NCBI RefSeq assembly: GCF_020400655.1
Contig: NZ_JAINRC010000005.1
Span: 310,001 to 374,000, forward strand
Direction of reading: 5' to 3'
DNA length: 64,000 bases
DNA from: Streptomyces spinosus
GTDB lineage: Bacteria; Actinomycetota; Actinomycetes; Streptomycetales; Streptomycetaceae
Shown one piece after another: positions 17,688 through 28,650 of the stretch. Under the pieces are notes generated by a model. The model was not told where the DNA came from. It did no database searches and worked only from the letters and a program-made list of their open reading frames with translations. A program made the translations under genes and the position numbers. Position 1 is the first letter of the stretch, and the number at the start of each line of letters is the position of its first letter.

Positions 17688-18926
17688 ATGTCGGTCACCC
17701 ATTCCCTCGAGACCGACGTCCTGCGCCGACAGGATCCGGCCATGGCCGAGATCCTCCTGGCCGAGCTGGAGAGGCAGTCGACCACGCTCCAGCTGATCGC
17801 CGCCGAGAACTTCTGCTCGCCGGCCGTGCTCGCCGCCCTCGGCTCCGCGCTCGCCAACAAGTACGCCGAGGGCTATCCCGGCGCCCGGCACCACGGCGGC
17901 TGCGAGCTCGTCGACGTCGCCGAACGCGCGGCCATCGACCGGGCCAAGGCCCTGTTCGGCGCCGAGCACGCCAACGTCCAGTCCCACTCCGGCTCCTCGG
18001 CCGTCCTGGCCGCCTACGCGGCCCTGCTGCGCCCCGGCGACACCGTCCTCGCCCTCGGCCTGCCCTACGGCGGCCACCTCACCCACGGCTCGCCCGCGAA
18101 CTTCTCGGGCCGCTGGTTCGACTTCGTCGGCTACGGCGTCGACGCCGAGACCGGGCTGATCGACCACGACCAGGTGCGCCACCTCGCCCGCAACCACCGG
18201 CCCAAGGCGATCGTGTGCGGCTCCATCGCCTACCCCCGGCACCTGGACTACGCCTTCTTCCGCGAGGTCGCCGACGAGGTCGGGGCGTATCTGATCGCCG
18301 ACGCGGCGCATCCGATCGGCCTGGTCGCCGGGGGAGCGGCGCCGAGCCCGGTGCCGTACGCGGACATCGTGTGCGCGACCACCCACAAGGTGCTGCGCGG
18401 CCCGCGCGGCGGGATGATCCTGTGCGGCGCCGAGCTCGCCGAGCGCGTGGACCGGGCCGTCTTCCCCTTCACGCAGAGCGGCGCCCAGATGAACACCATC
18501 GCCGCCAAGGCCGTCGCGTTCGGCGAGGCGGCGACCCCGGCGTTCGCCGTGTACGCCCACCAGGTGGTCGCCAACGCGCGCGTGCTGGCCGGTCATCTGG
18601 CCGCGGAGGGCCTGGCCGTCACCACCGGCGGCACGGACACCCACCTCATCACCGCCGACACCGCCCCGCTCGGTGTGGACGGCCGCACCGCGCGTGGCCG
18701 GCTGCTGGCGGCCGGCCTGGTGCTGGACTGCTGCGCGCTGCCGCACGGCGACGGCCGCGGGCTGCGCCTGGGCACGGCCGCGGTGACCACCCAGGGCATG
18801 GGCGAGCAGGAGATGGTGCGGATCGCGGCGCTGCTGGCGGCCGTGCTGCGCGGGGAGACGGAGCCGGTCGCGGCGCGGGAGGAGGCCCGCGCGCTCACCG
18901 GCCGGTTTCCGCCGTATCCCCGCTGA
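17688..18926 (+). CDS. glyA: Serine hydroxymethyltransferase, divergent paralogue
   Basis: SHMT interconverts serine and glycine with tetrahydrofolate. The 412-residue protein has the PLP Lys in ATTHKVLRGPRGG, the folate-side GGHLTHGSP segment and the characteristic N-terminus LIAAENFCS. It departs from the canonical enzyme in places: YPGARHHGGCE instead of YPGKRYYGGCE and QSHSGSSAV instead of QPHSGAQAN, which alters residues near the cofactor and subunit interface. It may be a second, specialised SHMT, with the housekeeping copy elsewhere. ATG 17688 follows CCGGGAG; a longer frame from 17649 lacks support. Confidence 0.85.
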   Translation: MSVTHSLETDVLRRQDPAMAEILLAELERQSTTLQLIAAENFCSPAVLAALGSALANKYAEGYPGARHHGGCELVDVAERAAIDRAKALFGAEHANVQSHSGSSAVLAAYAALLRPGDTVLALGLPYGGHLTHGSPANFSGRWFDFVGYGVDAETGLIDHDQVRHLARNHRPKAIVCGSIAYPRHLDYAFFREVADEVGAYLIADAAHPIGLVAGGAAPSPVPYADIVCATTHKVLRGPRGGMILCGAELAERVDRAVFPFTQSGAQMNTIAAKAVAFGEAATPAFAVYAHQVVANARVLAGHLAAEGLAVTTGGTDTHLITADTAPLGVDGRTARGRLLAAGLVLDCCALPHGDGRGLRLGTAAVTTQGMGEQEMVRIAALLAAVLRGETEPVAAREEARALTGRFPPYPR

Positions 18927-18962
18927 ACCGGGGGTGGCCGACGGGGGTGCACAGCCACTCGT

Positions 18963-18988
18963 GCAACCATCGTCGCTACCCGGAAGTC
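18963..18988 (+). promoter_or_regulatory. SigE-like promoter before the WecA/TagO-type gene
   Basis: GCAACC (18963-18968), a 16-base spacer and AGTC (18985-18988, consensus CGTC) resembles the SigE promoter consensus with one mismatch in the -10. It lies about 70 bases upstream of an envelope-biosynthesis gene. Confidence 0.45.
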
Positions 18989-19055
18989 CTCATCCATATG
19001 CGTCCGTCGCTAGGGTGTGGGGCTGTGATGGCCAGCGAGACCTGTGGGGAAGCCC

Positions 19056-20381
19056 GTGCGTGAATACCTGCTGACGCTCTGCATCACGGCTGCGGTGACG
19101 TACCTCCTGACCGGACCGGTACGGAAGTTCGCGATCGTGGCCGGGGCGATGCCGGAGATCCGTGCCCGGGACGTGCACCGGGAACCCACTCCGCGCCTCG
19201 GCGGTATCGCGATGTTCTTCGGGCTGTGCGCGGGGCTGCTGGTCGCCGACCACCTCACCAACCTCAACGAGGTCTTCGCGAAGTCCAACGAGCCGCGGGC
19301 ACTGCTCTCCGGGGCGGCCCTGATCTGGCTGATCGGTGTCCTGGACGACAAGTTCGAGATCGACGCGCTGATCAAGCTGGGCGGCCAGATGATCGCCGCG
19401 GGTGTGATGGTCATGCAGGGGCTGACGATCCTGTGGCTGCCCATCCCGGGCGTGGGCAACGTGGCGCTGACCCAGTGGCAGGGCACGCTGCTGACGGTCG
19501 CGCTGGTGGTCATCACCATCAACGCGGTCAACTTCGTGGACGGCCTGGACGGCCTCGCGGCCGGCATGGTGTGCATCGCGGCAGGCGCGTTCTTCCTGTA
19601 CGCCTACCGCATCTGGTACTCGTACGGCATCGAGGCCGCCGCCCCCGGCACGCTGTTCGCGGCGATCCTGATGGGCATGTGCCTGGGCTTCCTGCCGCAC
19701 AACATGCACCCCGCGCGGATCTTCATGGGCGACTCGGGGTCGATGCTCATCGGCCTGGTGCTGTCGGCCGGCGCGATCTCGATCACCGGCCAGGTGGACC
19801 CGGACGCGCTGAACCTGTACGCGGGCTCGGAGAAGGCGGCGGTCCACCAGACGGTCCCGGTGTACATCCCGCTGCTGCTGCCGCTGACGATCATCGCCGT
19901 ACCGGCCGCCGACCTGGTGCTGGCGATCGTGCGCCGCACCTGGCGAGGCCAGTCGCCGTTCGCCGCCGACCGCGGCCATCTGCACCACCGTCTGCTGGAG
20001 ATCGGCCACTCGCACAGCCGGGCCGTGCTGATCATGTACTTCTGGTCGGCGCTGATCGGCTTCGGGGCGCTGGCGTACTCGGTCAACTCGGCGTCGATGT
20101 GGATCGTGCTGGGCGTGGTGTTCCTGAGCGCGGTCGGTCTGGTCCTGCTGCTGCTCCCGCGCTTCACCCCGCGCGTGCCGGTGTGGGCCCAGCGGTTCGT
20201 GCCGCCGCGGTACCGGAGGCGGCGCCGGGCTCCGGAGGCCACCGCGGCGGCGGAGGCCGCCACCGCCTCGCAGGCGCAGGCCCCGGGCGGCGAGGAGCGG
20301 ACCCCGGTCACGGCCGGTGTCTCCGGTGTCAACGGGGCGACCGCGCTCGGCGCCAGGTCACGATTCCTCGATCGCCGTTGA
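19056..20381 (+). CDS. Undecaprenyl-phosphate N-acetylhexosamine 1-phosphate transferase (MraY/WecA/TagO family)
   Basis: This polytopic membrane enzyme transfers a sugar-1-phosphate to undecaprenyl phosphate, the first step of teichoic acid or other wall glycopolymer synthesis. About ten to eleven hydrophobic segments are visible. Signature motifs are the Mg-binding VNFVDGLDGLAAG, RIFMGDSGSM and the C-terminal-loop DRGHLHHRLL, which is typical of WecA/TagO rather than MraY. After the last helix comes an Arg/Ala-rich cytoplasmic tail of about 60 residues. I prefer GTG 19056 (after GGGGAAGCCC) over GTG 19044. It precedes the atp operon in the same direction, as in other Streptomyces. Confidence 0.9.
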   Translation: MREYLLTLCITAAVTYLLTGPVRKFAIVAGAMPEIRARDVHREPTPRLGGIAMFFGLCAGLLVADHLTNLNEVFAKSNEPRALLSGAALIWLIGVLDDKFEIDALIKLGGQMIAAGVMVMQGLTILWLPIPGVGNVALTQWQGTLLTVALVVITINAVNFVDGLDGLAAGMVCIAAGAFFLYAYRIWYSYGIEAAAPGTLFAAILMGMCLGFLPHNMHPARIFMGDSGSMLIGLVLSAGAISITGQVDPDALNLYAGSEKAAVHQTVPVYIPLLLPLTIIAVPAADLVLAIVRRTWRGQSPFAADRGHLHHRLLEIGHSHSRAVLIMYFWSALIGFGALAYSVNSASMWIVLGVVFLSAVGLVLLLLPRFTPRVPVWAQRFVPPRYRRRRRAPEATAAAEAATASQAQAPGGEERTPVTAGVSGVNGATALGARSRFLDRR

Positions 20382-20695
20382 CGATCGGCGTTGACGCGCA
20401 AGGTAAGAATCTGACTAGAGCATTGCCAACTCGTGGGGGAGCAAAGGCCCCTAATACCAGACAAGTGGGCGCGGTTTTTGCACAGACGCGCACTGTCACT
20501 CTCATGTGTGACAGCCAGCACACCCACCAGGTAAAGACCTCATCAAATAGTTTGTGATACGGTTCACGAGAACCCCGGATAGAACCGAAGGACCCGAGTG
20601 CGACGGTCCATTGGTGTGAGGTCTCGATCACTCAGCCCGGGACTACGCTCGTCCATGACGACACCCTGCCCCCTGTGAAAAGCGGAGTTGCCGCC
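20382..20695 (+). other. Upstream region of the atp operon
   Basis: These 314 bases hold no gene. They include a 13-bp near-direct repeat right at the wecA-type stop (ATCG[CG]CGTTGACG), an AT-richer segment around 20500-20580 that probably carries the atp promoter (GTTTGTGATACGG contains an extended -10-like TGTGATAC), and the short dyad GTGT/ACAC near 20505-20522. GGAG at 20683 serves atpI. I cannot fix the transcription start. Confidence 0.45.
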
Positions 20696-21133
20696 ATGCC
20701 GTCCAATGACGTCCGGAACCTTGCGCAGATCGCTGTGCCCACAGCGGCTGCCGGCGTGATCGCCGTCGCCGTGAGCGCCGCGGTCGCGGGGGGCAAGGGC
20801 GCGCTCGGCGCGGTCGTCGGCACGGTGCTGGCCATCCTGTTCATGGGACTCGGCCTCTACGTGCTGCAGTGGACGGCAAAAACGCTCCCGCAGCTCTTCC
20901 AGGCGATGGGGCTGCTGCTCTACGTCGCCCAGCTGCTGCTCCTCCTGATCTTCGTCGCTGTCTTCAAGGACACCTCCCTCTTCAACGCGAAGACGTTCGC
21001 CGTGTCGCTCGTCGTCGCGACCGTCGTGTGGATGGCCGCGCAGGCACGCGCACACATGAAGGCCAAGATCTTCTACATCGACCCGGACTCCGCGAAGAGT
21101 GAGAAGCCCGAGAAGACAGGGCCGAAGCCGTGA
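20696..21133 (+). CDS. atpI: ATP synthase accessory protein I
   Basis: AtpI helps assemble the membrane c-ring in several bacteria and is dispensable in some. The 145-residue protein has four hydrophobic segments (about 13-33, 39-58, 70-90 and 96-116) and a charged C-terminal tail. I chose ATG 20696, nine bases after GGAG; an in-frame GTG at 20675 lies upstream of that site. It is the first gene of the atp operon, with a 225-base gap before atpB. Confidence 0.85.
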   Translation: MPSNDVRNLAQIAVPTAAAGVIAVAVSAAVAGGKGALGAVVGTVLAILFMGLGLYVLQWTAKTLPQLFQAMGLLLYVAQLLLLLIFVAVFKDTSLFNAKTFAVSLVVATVVWMAAQARAHMKAKIFYIDPDSAKSEKPEKTGPKP

Positions 21134-21358
21134 GGGGTAGGGGCGGGATAAAGGCTTGTGAGATCTCCTGCTATCGTCCGGTGCCAACTGCGGCATCGCG
21201 GGCGCGGGCATCCGAGCTGACGCCTGCTCGATCGCGAGGCTCGATGCCCCCCAGCCGCCCCCACATCCGTAACACCAGTCCGGTGCCGATCCGCGGCCGT
21301 GCGCCGCGCCGACACAACGAGGTTGCCGAACCCATGCGTCACGCCGAAGGAGCCCGCG

Positions 21359-22177
21359 GTGAGTGCTGACCAGACCCAGCTCGCCTTTGACTGGAGTTGT
21401 CGGGTCATGTCCGACAACGGGTGCGGCTTCCCGGCCCCGGGCCTGCAGTCCTTCCTGTTCAAGCCGCTCGTCACGGTCGGGGGCTTCGAGTTCAACAAGG
21501 TGATGCTGCTCGCGCTCGTCACCACCGTGCTGATCGTCGCCTTCTTCTGGGCCGCCTTCGGCAAGGCCAAGGTCATCCCGGGCAAGCTCCAGATGGTCGG
21601 CGAGGCCGGTTACGACTTCGTGCGCCGCGGCATCGTGTACGAGACGCTGGGCAAGCGCGCGGGCGAGAAGTACGTCCCGCTCATGGTCTCGCTGTTCTTC
21701 TTCATCTGGATCATGAACGTGTGGTCCGTGATCCCGCTGGCCCAGTTCCCGGTGTCCTCGGTGATCGCCTTCCCGGCGGTGCTCGCCGCGATCGTCTACC
21801 TCACCTGGGTCGTGCTGACCTTCAAGAAGCACGGCTTCGTCGGCTTCTTCAAGAACGTCACGGGCTACGACAAGTCGCTCGGTGCCGTTCTGCCGCTGGT
21901 CATGGTCATCGAGTTCTTCTCGAACCTGCTGGTCCGCCCGTTCACGCACGCGGTGCGACTCTTCGCCAACATGTTCGCCGGCCACCTGATGCTGGTGATG
22001 TTCACCGTCGCCTCCTGGTACCTGCTGAACAGCTGGCTGGTCGTCGGCGCCGGCGTCTCCTTCGTGATGACGATGGCCATGATCTGCTTCGAGCTCTTCG
22101 TCCAGGCCGTCCAGGCGTACGTCTTCGTACTGCTGGCCTGCTCCTACATTCAGGGCGCTCTCGCCGAGCACCACTGA
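21359..22177 (+). CDS. atpB: ATP synthase F0 subunit a
   Basis: Subunit a forms the two proton half-channels against the c-ring. The 272-residue membrane protein carries the essential stator Arg in HAVRLFANMFAGH and the conserved polar helices around SNLLVRPF and FELFVQAVQAYVF. GTG 21359 follows CGAAGGAGCCCGCG, and the frame upstream to 21299 is not family-like. An ordinary intercistronic gap of 77 bases leads to atpE. Confidence 0.95.
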   Translation: MSADQTQLAFDWSCRVMSDNGCGFPAPGLQSFLFKPLVTVGGFEFNKVMLLALVTTVLIVAFFWAAFGKAKVIPGKLQMVGEAGYDFVRRGIVYETLGKRAGEKYVPLMVSLFFFIWIMNVWSVIPLAQFPVSSVIAFPAVLAAIVYLTWVVLTFKKHGFVGFFKNVTGYDKSLGAVLPLVMVIEFFSNLLVRPFTHAVRLFANMFAGHLMLVMFTVASWYLLNSWLVVGAGVSFVMTMAMICFELFVQAVQAYVFVLLACSYIQGALAEHH

Positions 22178-22236
22178 GCCGAACCACTCCCGCCAACCCC
22201 CAGACGTCCGGTGGCCAACCCCCACCGGTCCAGTAA

Positions 22237-22500
<264 letters not shown>

Positions 22501-22539
22501 TCACCCCTTACCTGACACGAATCGACGAAAGGCACTGAT

Positions 22540-23091
22540 GTGATCGCCAACCTGGCACAGCTGGCGGCCGAGGAGACGGAGCAGAACCCGCTCGTCCCGG
22601 CTGGTCCTGAGCTGCTCGTCGGCACCATCGCCTTCGCCATCGTGTTCTTCTTCTTCTGGAAGAAGCTGCTTCCGAACATCAACAAGGTTCTGGAGGAGCG
22701 GCGCGCGGCGATCGAAGGCGGCATCGAAGAGGCCGACGCCATGAAGGTCGAGGCCCAGAGCGTCCTTGAGCAGTACAAGGCCCAGCTCGCCGAGGCCCGG
22801 CACGAGGCCGCGCGCCTGCGCCAGGAGGCGCAGGAGCAGGGTGCCGCGCTCATCGCCGAGATGCGGGCCGAGGGCCAGCGGCAGCGCGAGGAGATCGTCG
22901 CCGCCGGCCACGCCCAGATCGACGCCGACCGCAAGGCCGCCGCGTCCGCGCTGCGTCAGGACGTCGGCAAGCTCGCCACCGAACTGGCCGGCAAGCTCGT
23001 CGGCGAGTCCCTCGAGGACCACGCCCGCCAGAGCCGTGTGATCGACCGCTTCCTCGACGAGCTCGAGGAGAAGGCCGAGGCCACGCGATGA
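22540..23091 (+). CDS. atpF: ATP synthase F0 subunit b
   Basis: Subunit b is the peripheral stalk. The 183-residue protein has one N-terminal membrane helix (about 26-44, VGTIAFAIVFFFFW) followed by a long charged coiled coil. The start is GTG 22540 (inside GATGTG), with GAAAGG upstream. Its end overlaps the atpH start by four bases (ATGA), so the two stalk subunits are translationally coupled. Confidence 0.95.
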   Translation: MIANLAQLAAEETEQNPLVPAGPELLVGTIAFAIVFFFFWKKLLPNINKVLEERRAAIEGGIEEADAMKVEAQSVLEQYKAQLAEARHEAARLRQEAQEQGAALIAEMRAEGQRQREEIVAAGHAQIDADRKAAASALRQDVGKLATELAGKLVGESLEDHARQSRVIDRFLDELEEKAEATR

Positions 23092-23903
23092 ACGGAGCGA
23101 GCCGCGAGGCCCTGGCAGCCGCACGTGAGCGTCTCGACGCGCTGACGGACTCCACGTCCGTCGACGCCGCGAAGCTCGCGGACGAGCTGGCGGCCGTCAC
23201 CGCGCTGCTCGACCGCGAGGCCGGCCTGCGCCGGGTCCTCACCGACCCGGCGCAGCCCGGGGAGGCGAAGGCGCAGCTGGTCCAGCGCCTGATCGGCGGC
23301 CAGGTCAGCGGCACCGCCGCCGACCTGGTGTCCGGAATGGCCCGGTCCCGCTGGTCGCAGCCCCGCGACCTGGTGGACGCGCTGGAGGAGCTGGCGAACA
23401 TCGCCGACCTCACGGCCGCGGAGAAGACGGGCACCCTCGACGACGTCGAGGACGAGCTGTTCCGGTTCGGCCGGATCGTCTCCTCCAGCACCGAGCTGCG
23501 CGCCGCGCTCACCGACCGTGCCGCCGGCACCTCGGCCAAGACCGAGCTGCTGCACCGGCTGCTGGGCGGGCGGGCCAAGCCGGCCACCGAGCGGCTGGTG
23601 ACGCGCCTCGCGACCGCGCCGCGTGGACGTAGCCTGGAGACGGGACTGGAGTCCCTGTCCAAGCTGGCGGCCGAGCGCCGGAACCGCATGGTCGCCGTCG
23701 TCACCTCCGCGGTGCCGCTGAGCGACGGGCAGCGCGACCGCCTCGGCGCCGCTCTGGCCAAGCTCTACGGGCGCCGGATGCACCTCAACCTCGACGTCGA
23801 CCCCGAGGTCGTCGGCGGGATCCGGGTGCAGGTCGGTGACGAGGTCATCAACGGCTCCCTCGCGGACCGGCTGGACGAGGCCGCCCGCCGCATGGCGAGC
23901 TAG
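23088..23903 (+). CDS. atpH: ATP synthase F1 subunit delta
   Basis: Delta links the b stalk to the top of F1. At 271 residues it is longer than the E. coli protein (177) because of an N-terminal extension of about 90 residues, usual in actinobacteria; mycobacteria go further and fuse b to delta. The conserved C-terminal end (GGIRVQVGDEVINGSLADRL) is present. It is followed by an unusually structured 132-base gap before atpA. Confidence 0.93.
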   Translation: MNGASREALAAARERLDALTDSTSVDAAKLADELAAVTALLDREAGLRRVLTDPAQPGEAKAQLVQRLIGGQVSGTAADLVSGMARSRWSQPRDLVDALEELANIADLTAAEKTGTLDDVEDELFRFGRIVSSSTELRAALTDRAAGTSAKTELLHRLLGGRAKPATERLVTRLATAPRGRSLETGLESLSKLAAERRNRMVAVVTSAVPLSDGQRDRLGAALAKLYGRRMHLNLDVDPEVVGGIRVQVGDEVINGSLADRLDEAARRMAS

Positions 23904-23940
23904 CAGCAACTCGATATTCCGAGAACAGCAGTACGTACTT

Positions 23941-23987
23941 ACGGCCCTGGTTGGGCCGTGCAGAGGATTCCTGGGGGTCGCCCCCAG
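23941..23987 (+). promoter_or_regulatory. Two tandem hairpins in the atpH-atpA gap
   Basis: ACGGCCC/GGGCCGT (23941-23959, 5-base loop) and CTGGGGG/CCCCCAG (23971-23987, 3-base loop) are perfect 7-bp stems within the operon. The second resembles GC-rich palindromes scattered in streptomycete intergenic regions. They may stabilise the downstream message or tune F1 against F0 expression; this is inference. Confidence 0.5.
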
Positions 23988-24035
23988 ACCCCCAAAGTGA
24001 AACTTCGGGCCCAACAAGGAGAGCAGGGAACCCAG

Positions 24036-25628
24036 ATGGCGGAGCTCACGATCCGGCCGGAGGAGATCCGGGACGCGCTGGAGAACTTCGTCCAGTCGTA
24101 CAAGCCGGACGCGGCCTCGCGCGAGGAGGTCGGTACGGTCACCCTTGCCGGCGACGGCATCGCGAAGGTCGAGGGCCTGCCCTCGGCCATGGCCAACGAA
24201 CTGCTGAAGTTCGAGGACGGCACCCTCGGCCTCGCGCTGAACCTGGAAGAGCGCGAGATCGGTGCCATCGTCCTCGGTGAGTTCAGCGGCATCGAGGAGG
24301 GTCAGCCGGTCACGCGCACCGGCGAGGTCCTCTCCGTGGCGGTCGGCGAGGGCTACCTCGGCCGTGTCGTCGACCCGCTCGGCAACCCGATCGACGGCCT
24401 CGGCGAGATCGACACCGACGGCCGCCGCGCCCTCGAGCTGCAGGCCCCCACGGTCATGCAGCGCAAGTCGGTGCACGAGCCGATGGAGACCGGCTACAAG
24501 GCCGTCGACGCGATGACCCCGATCGGCCGTGGTCAGCGTCAGCTGATCATCGGCGACCGCCAGACCGGCAAGACCGCCCTGGCCGTCGACACGATCATCA
24601 ACCAGCGCGACAACTGGCGCTCGGGCGACCCGAAGAAGCAGGTCCGCTGCATCTACGTCGCCATCGGCCAGAAGGGCTCCACCATCGCCGGCGTGCGCCG
24701 CGCGCTGGAGGAGAACGGCGCGCTGGAGTACACGACCATCGTCGCCGCCCCGGCGTCCGACCCGGCCGGCTTCAAGTACCTGGCGCCGTACACCGGTTCG
24801 GCCATCGGCCAGCACTGGATGTACCAGGGCAAGCACGTCCTGATCATCTTCGACGACCTGTCGAAGCAGGCCGACGCCTACCGCGCCGTGTCGCTGCTGC
24901 TGCGCCGCCCGCCGGGCCGTGAGGCCTACCCGGGTGACGTCTTCTACCTGCACTCCCGGCTGCTGGAGCGCTGCGCCAAGCTCTCCGACGACATGGGTGC
25001 CGGTTCGATGACCGGTCTGCCGATCGTCGAGACCAAGGCCAACGACGTCTCGGCGTTCATCCCGACCAACGTCATCTCCATCACCGACGGCCAGTGCTTC
25101 CTGGAGTCGGACCTGTTCAACGCCGGTCAGCGTCCCGCGCTGAACGTCGGTATCTCCGTCTCCCGAGTCGGTGGTTCCGCGCAGCACAAGGCGATGCGCC
25201 AGGTCTCCGGCCGCCTCCGTGTGGACCTCGCCCAGTTCCGTGAGCTGGAGGCGTTCGCCGCCTTCGGTTCCGACCTGGACGCGGCCTCGAAGGCCCAGCT
25301 GGAGCGCGGTCAGCGCATGGTCGAGCTGCTGAAGCAGGACCAGTACCAGCCGATGGCCACCGAGGACCAGGTCGTCTCCGTCTGGGCCGGCACCAACGGC
25401 CGCATGGACGACGTACCGGTCGCCGACATCCGCCGCTTCGAGAAGGAGCTGCTGGACTTCCTGCACCGGAAGCACCAGGGCCTGCTCACCTCCATCCGCG
25501 AGGGCGCCAAGATGTCGGACGACACGATCCAGGCGATCGACGACGCCGTGGCGGAGTTCAAGAAGCAGTTCGAGACGAGCGACGGCAAGCTGCTCGGCGA
25601 GGACGTTCCTGCCGCTGCCGCCAAGTGA
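24036..25628 (+). CDS. atpA: ATP synthase F1 subunit alpha
   Basis: Alpha carries the non-catalytic nucleotide sites of the F1 hexamer. The 530-residue protein has the P-loop [13 protein letters not shown] near residue 170, the Arg-finger region ([13 protein letters not shown]) and the usual beta-barrel N-domain. ATG 24036 follows AAGGAGAGCAGGGAA. The frame is open upstream through the hairpins but that part is not protein-like. The C-terminus is slightly extended with an acidic and Ala-rich end, as in other streptomycetes. Confidence 0.97.
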   Translation: MAELTIRPEEIRDALENFVQSYKPDAASREEVGTVTLAGDGIAKVEGLPSAMANELLKFEDGTLGLALNLEEREIGAIVLGEFSGIEEGQPVTRTGEVLSVAVGEGYLGRVVDPLGNPIDGLGEIDTDGRRALELQAPTVMQRKSVHEPMETGYKAVDAMTPIGRGQRQLIIGDRQTGKTALAVDTIINQRDNWRSGDPKKQVRCIYVAIGQKGSTIAGVRRALEENGALEYTTIVAAPASDPAGFKYLAPYTGSAIGQHWMYQGKHVLIIFDDLSKQADAYRAVSLLLRRPPGREAYPGDVFYLHSRLLERCAKLSDDMGAGSMTGLPIVETKANDVSAFIPTNVISITDGQCFLESDLFNAGQRPALNVGISVSRVGGSAQHKAMRQVSGRLRVDLAQFRELEAFAAFGSDLDAASKAQLERGQRMVELLKQDQYQPMATEDQVVSVWAGTNGRMDDVPVADIRRFEKELLDFLHRKHQGLLTSIREGAKMSDDTIQAIDDAVAEFKKQFETSDGKLLGEDVPAAAAK

Positions 25629-25649
25629 CGTAAGGAAGGGACCTGACTC

Positions 25650-26567
25650 ATGGGAGCCCAGCTCCGGGTCTACAAGCGTCGCATCCGATCCGTCAGCGCG
25701 ACCAAGAAGATCACCAAGGCGATGGAGATGATCGCCGCCTCGCGCGTCGTCAAGGCGCAGCGCAAGGTGGCGGCCTCCACGCCGTACGCGCAGGAGCTCA
25801 CGCGCGCGGTCACGGCGGTCGGTACGGGGTCGAACACCAAGCACCCGCTCACCACGGAGGCGGAGAACCCGGCCCGTGCCGCGGTCCTGCTCCTCACGAG
25901 CGACCGCGGTCTGGCCGGCGCCTTCAACTCCAACGCCATCAAGGCGGCGGAGCAGCTGACCGAGCGCCTGGAGCGCGAGGGCAAGCAGGTCGACACGTAC
26001 ATCGTCGGCCGGCGCGGTGTGGCGCACTACAACTTCCGTGAGCGCAAGATCGCGGAGTCGTGGAGCGGTTTCACCGACGAGCCGACGTACGCGGACGCCA
26101 AGAAGGTGGCGGCGCCGCTGATCGAGGCCATCGAGAAGGAGACGGCCGAGGGCGGCGTGGACGAACTCCACATCGTCTTCACCGAGTTCGTCTCGATGAT
26201 GACGCAGACGGCGCTCGACGCCCGGCTGCTGCCGCTGCGCCTCGAAGAGGTCGCGGAGGAGGTTCACCCCAAGGGCGAGATCCTCCCGCTGTACGACTTC
26301 GAGCCCTCGGCGGAGGACGTCCTCGACGCCCTGCTGCCGCGCTACGTGGAGAGCCGCATCTACAACGCGCTGCTTCAGTCGGCCGCTTCGAAGCACGCCG
26401 CCACGCGGCGCGCGATGAAGTCGGCCACCGACAACGCGGGCGAGCTGATCAACACGCTCTCCCGTCTTGCCAACGCGGCCCGCCAGGCCGAAATCACCCA
26501 GGAAATCAGCGAGATCGTCGGTGGCGCGAGCGCCCTGGCCGACGCGACCGCGGGGAGTGACCGATAA
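25650..26567 (+). CDS. atpG: ATP synthase F1 subunit gamma
   Basis: Gamma is the rotating central shaft. The 305-residue protein shows the conserved N-terminal helix ([19 protein letters not shown]) and C-terminal helix ([22 protein letters not shown] region) that form the coiled coil inside the alpha-beta hexamer, with the globular middle between them. AAGGAAGGGA precedes ATG 25650. It ends directly at the atpD start. Confidence 0.96.
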   Translation: MGAQLRVYKRRIRSVSATKKITKAMEMIAASRVVKAQRKVAASTPYAQELTRAVTAVGTGSNTKHPLTTEAENPARAAVLLLTSDRGLAGAFNSNAIKAAEQLTERLEREGKQVDTYIVGRRGVAHYNFRERKIAESWSGFTDEPTYADAKKVAAPLIEAIEKETAEGGVDELHIVFTEFVSMMTQTALDARLLPLRLEEVAEEVHPKGEILPLYDFEPSAEDVLDALLPRYVESRIYNALLQSAASKHAATRRAMKSATDNAGELINTLSRLANAARQAEITQEISEIVGGASALADATAGSDR

Positions 26568-28004
<1,437 letters not shown>

Positions 28005-28025
28005 CTTCGGGCACACGCCTGAGTC

Positions 28026-28058
28026 GTGAGGGGGGCGGGGTGCGTCCCGCCCCCTCAC
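28026..28058 (+). terminator. Terminator-like hairpin between atpD and atpC
   Basis: GTGAGGGGGGCGGG (28026-28039) pairs with CCCGCCCCCTCAC (28046-28058) with one bulged base and a short loop, 22 bases after the atpD stop. No U-run follows. Inside an operon it would act as a partial terminator or RNA-stability element and could lower epsilon output. Confidence 0.55.
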
Positions 28059-28084
28059 TCACGCCCACTAGAATTGACCCCAAC

Positions 28085-28104
28085 ACCCGGCACCCCTGCC
28101 GGGT
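28085..28104 (+). promoter_or_regulatory. Second hairpin just before the atpC ribosome-binding site
   Basis: ACCCGGCA (28085-28092) and TGCCGGGT (28097-28104) form a perfect 8-bp stem with a CCCC loop, ending 9 bases before GAGGAG (28113-28118). It could affect translation initiation of atpC. Confidence 0.5.
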
Positions 28105-28124
28105 GGTGACCCGAGGAGCCACCC

Positions 28125-28499
28125 TTGGCTGCTGAGCTGCACGTCGAGCTGGTCGCCGCCGACCGCCAGGTCTGGTCCGGCGAGGCCACCCTGGTCGTCG
28201 CGCGCACCACGTCCGGCGACATCGGCGTCATGCCCGGTCACCAGCCGCTGCTCGGTGTGCTGGAGTCGGGCCCGGTGACCATCCGTACGAGTGAAGGCGG
28301 CACGGTCGTCGCCGCCGTGCACGGCGGTTTCATCTCGTTCGCGGACAACAAGCTGTCCCTGCTGGCCGAGATCGCCGAGCTGTCGGACGAGATCGATGTC
28401 CAGCGCACGGAGCGGGAACTGGAGCGTGCGAAGGCGGAAGGCGACGCCGTCGCCGAGCGCCGCGCGGACGTCCGACTGCGTGCTGCGACGGCGCGCTGA
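28125..28499 (+). CDS. atpC: ATP synthase F1 subunit epsilon
   Basis: Epsilon couples the central stalk to the c-ring and inhibits ATP hydrolysis. The 124-residue protein has the N-terminal beta-sandwich (ELVAADRQVWSGEA, GDIGVMPGHQPLL) and a C-terminal two-helix arm, shorter than in E. coli. The start is TTG 28125 behind GAGGAGCCACC. Unlike the tight packing of the other F1 genes, it is separated from atpD by 120 structured bases. It is the last gene of the operon. Confidence 0.95.
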   Translation: MAAELHVELVAADRQVWSGEATLVVARTTSGDIGVMPGHQPLLGVLESGPVTIRTSEGGTVVAAVHGGFISFADNKLSLLAEIAELSDEIDVQRTERELERAKAEGDAVAERRADVRLRAATAR

Positions 28500-28525
28500 A
28501 CCAGCCGCGCCGTACGTTGACGCCA

Positions 28526-28572
28526 CTCAGCCGCGGCCGGCCCGGAGCAATCCGGTGCCGGTCGCGGCTGAG
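28526..28572 (+). terminator. Terminator of the atp operon
   Basis: CTCAGCCGCGGCCGGC (28526-28541) pairs with GCCGGTCGCGGCTGAG (28557-28572) over 16 bp with one G-U pair. A T-run occurs 13 bases later (near 28586-28591). Confidence 0.75.
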
Positions 28573-28650
28573 GCAGATGTGGGTGTTTTTTCCGTTTCAT
28601 TACTCAGTCGTAGAAGCAGTTCTACCTAGGAGACGAGGAGGTCGGTGCCG

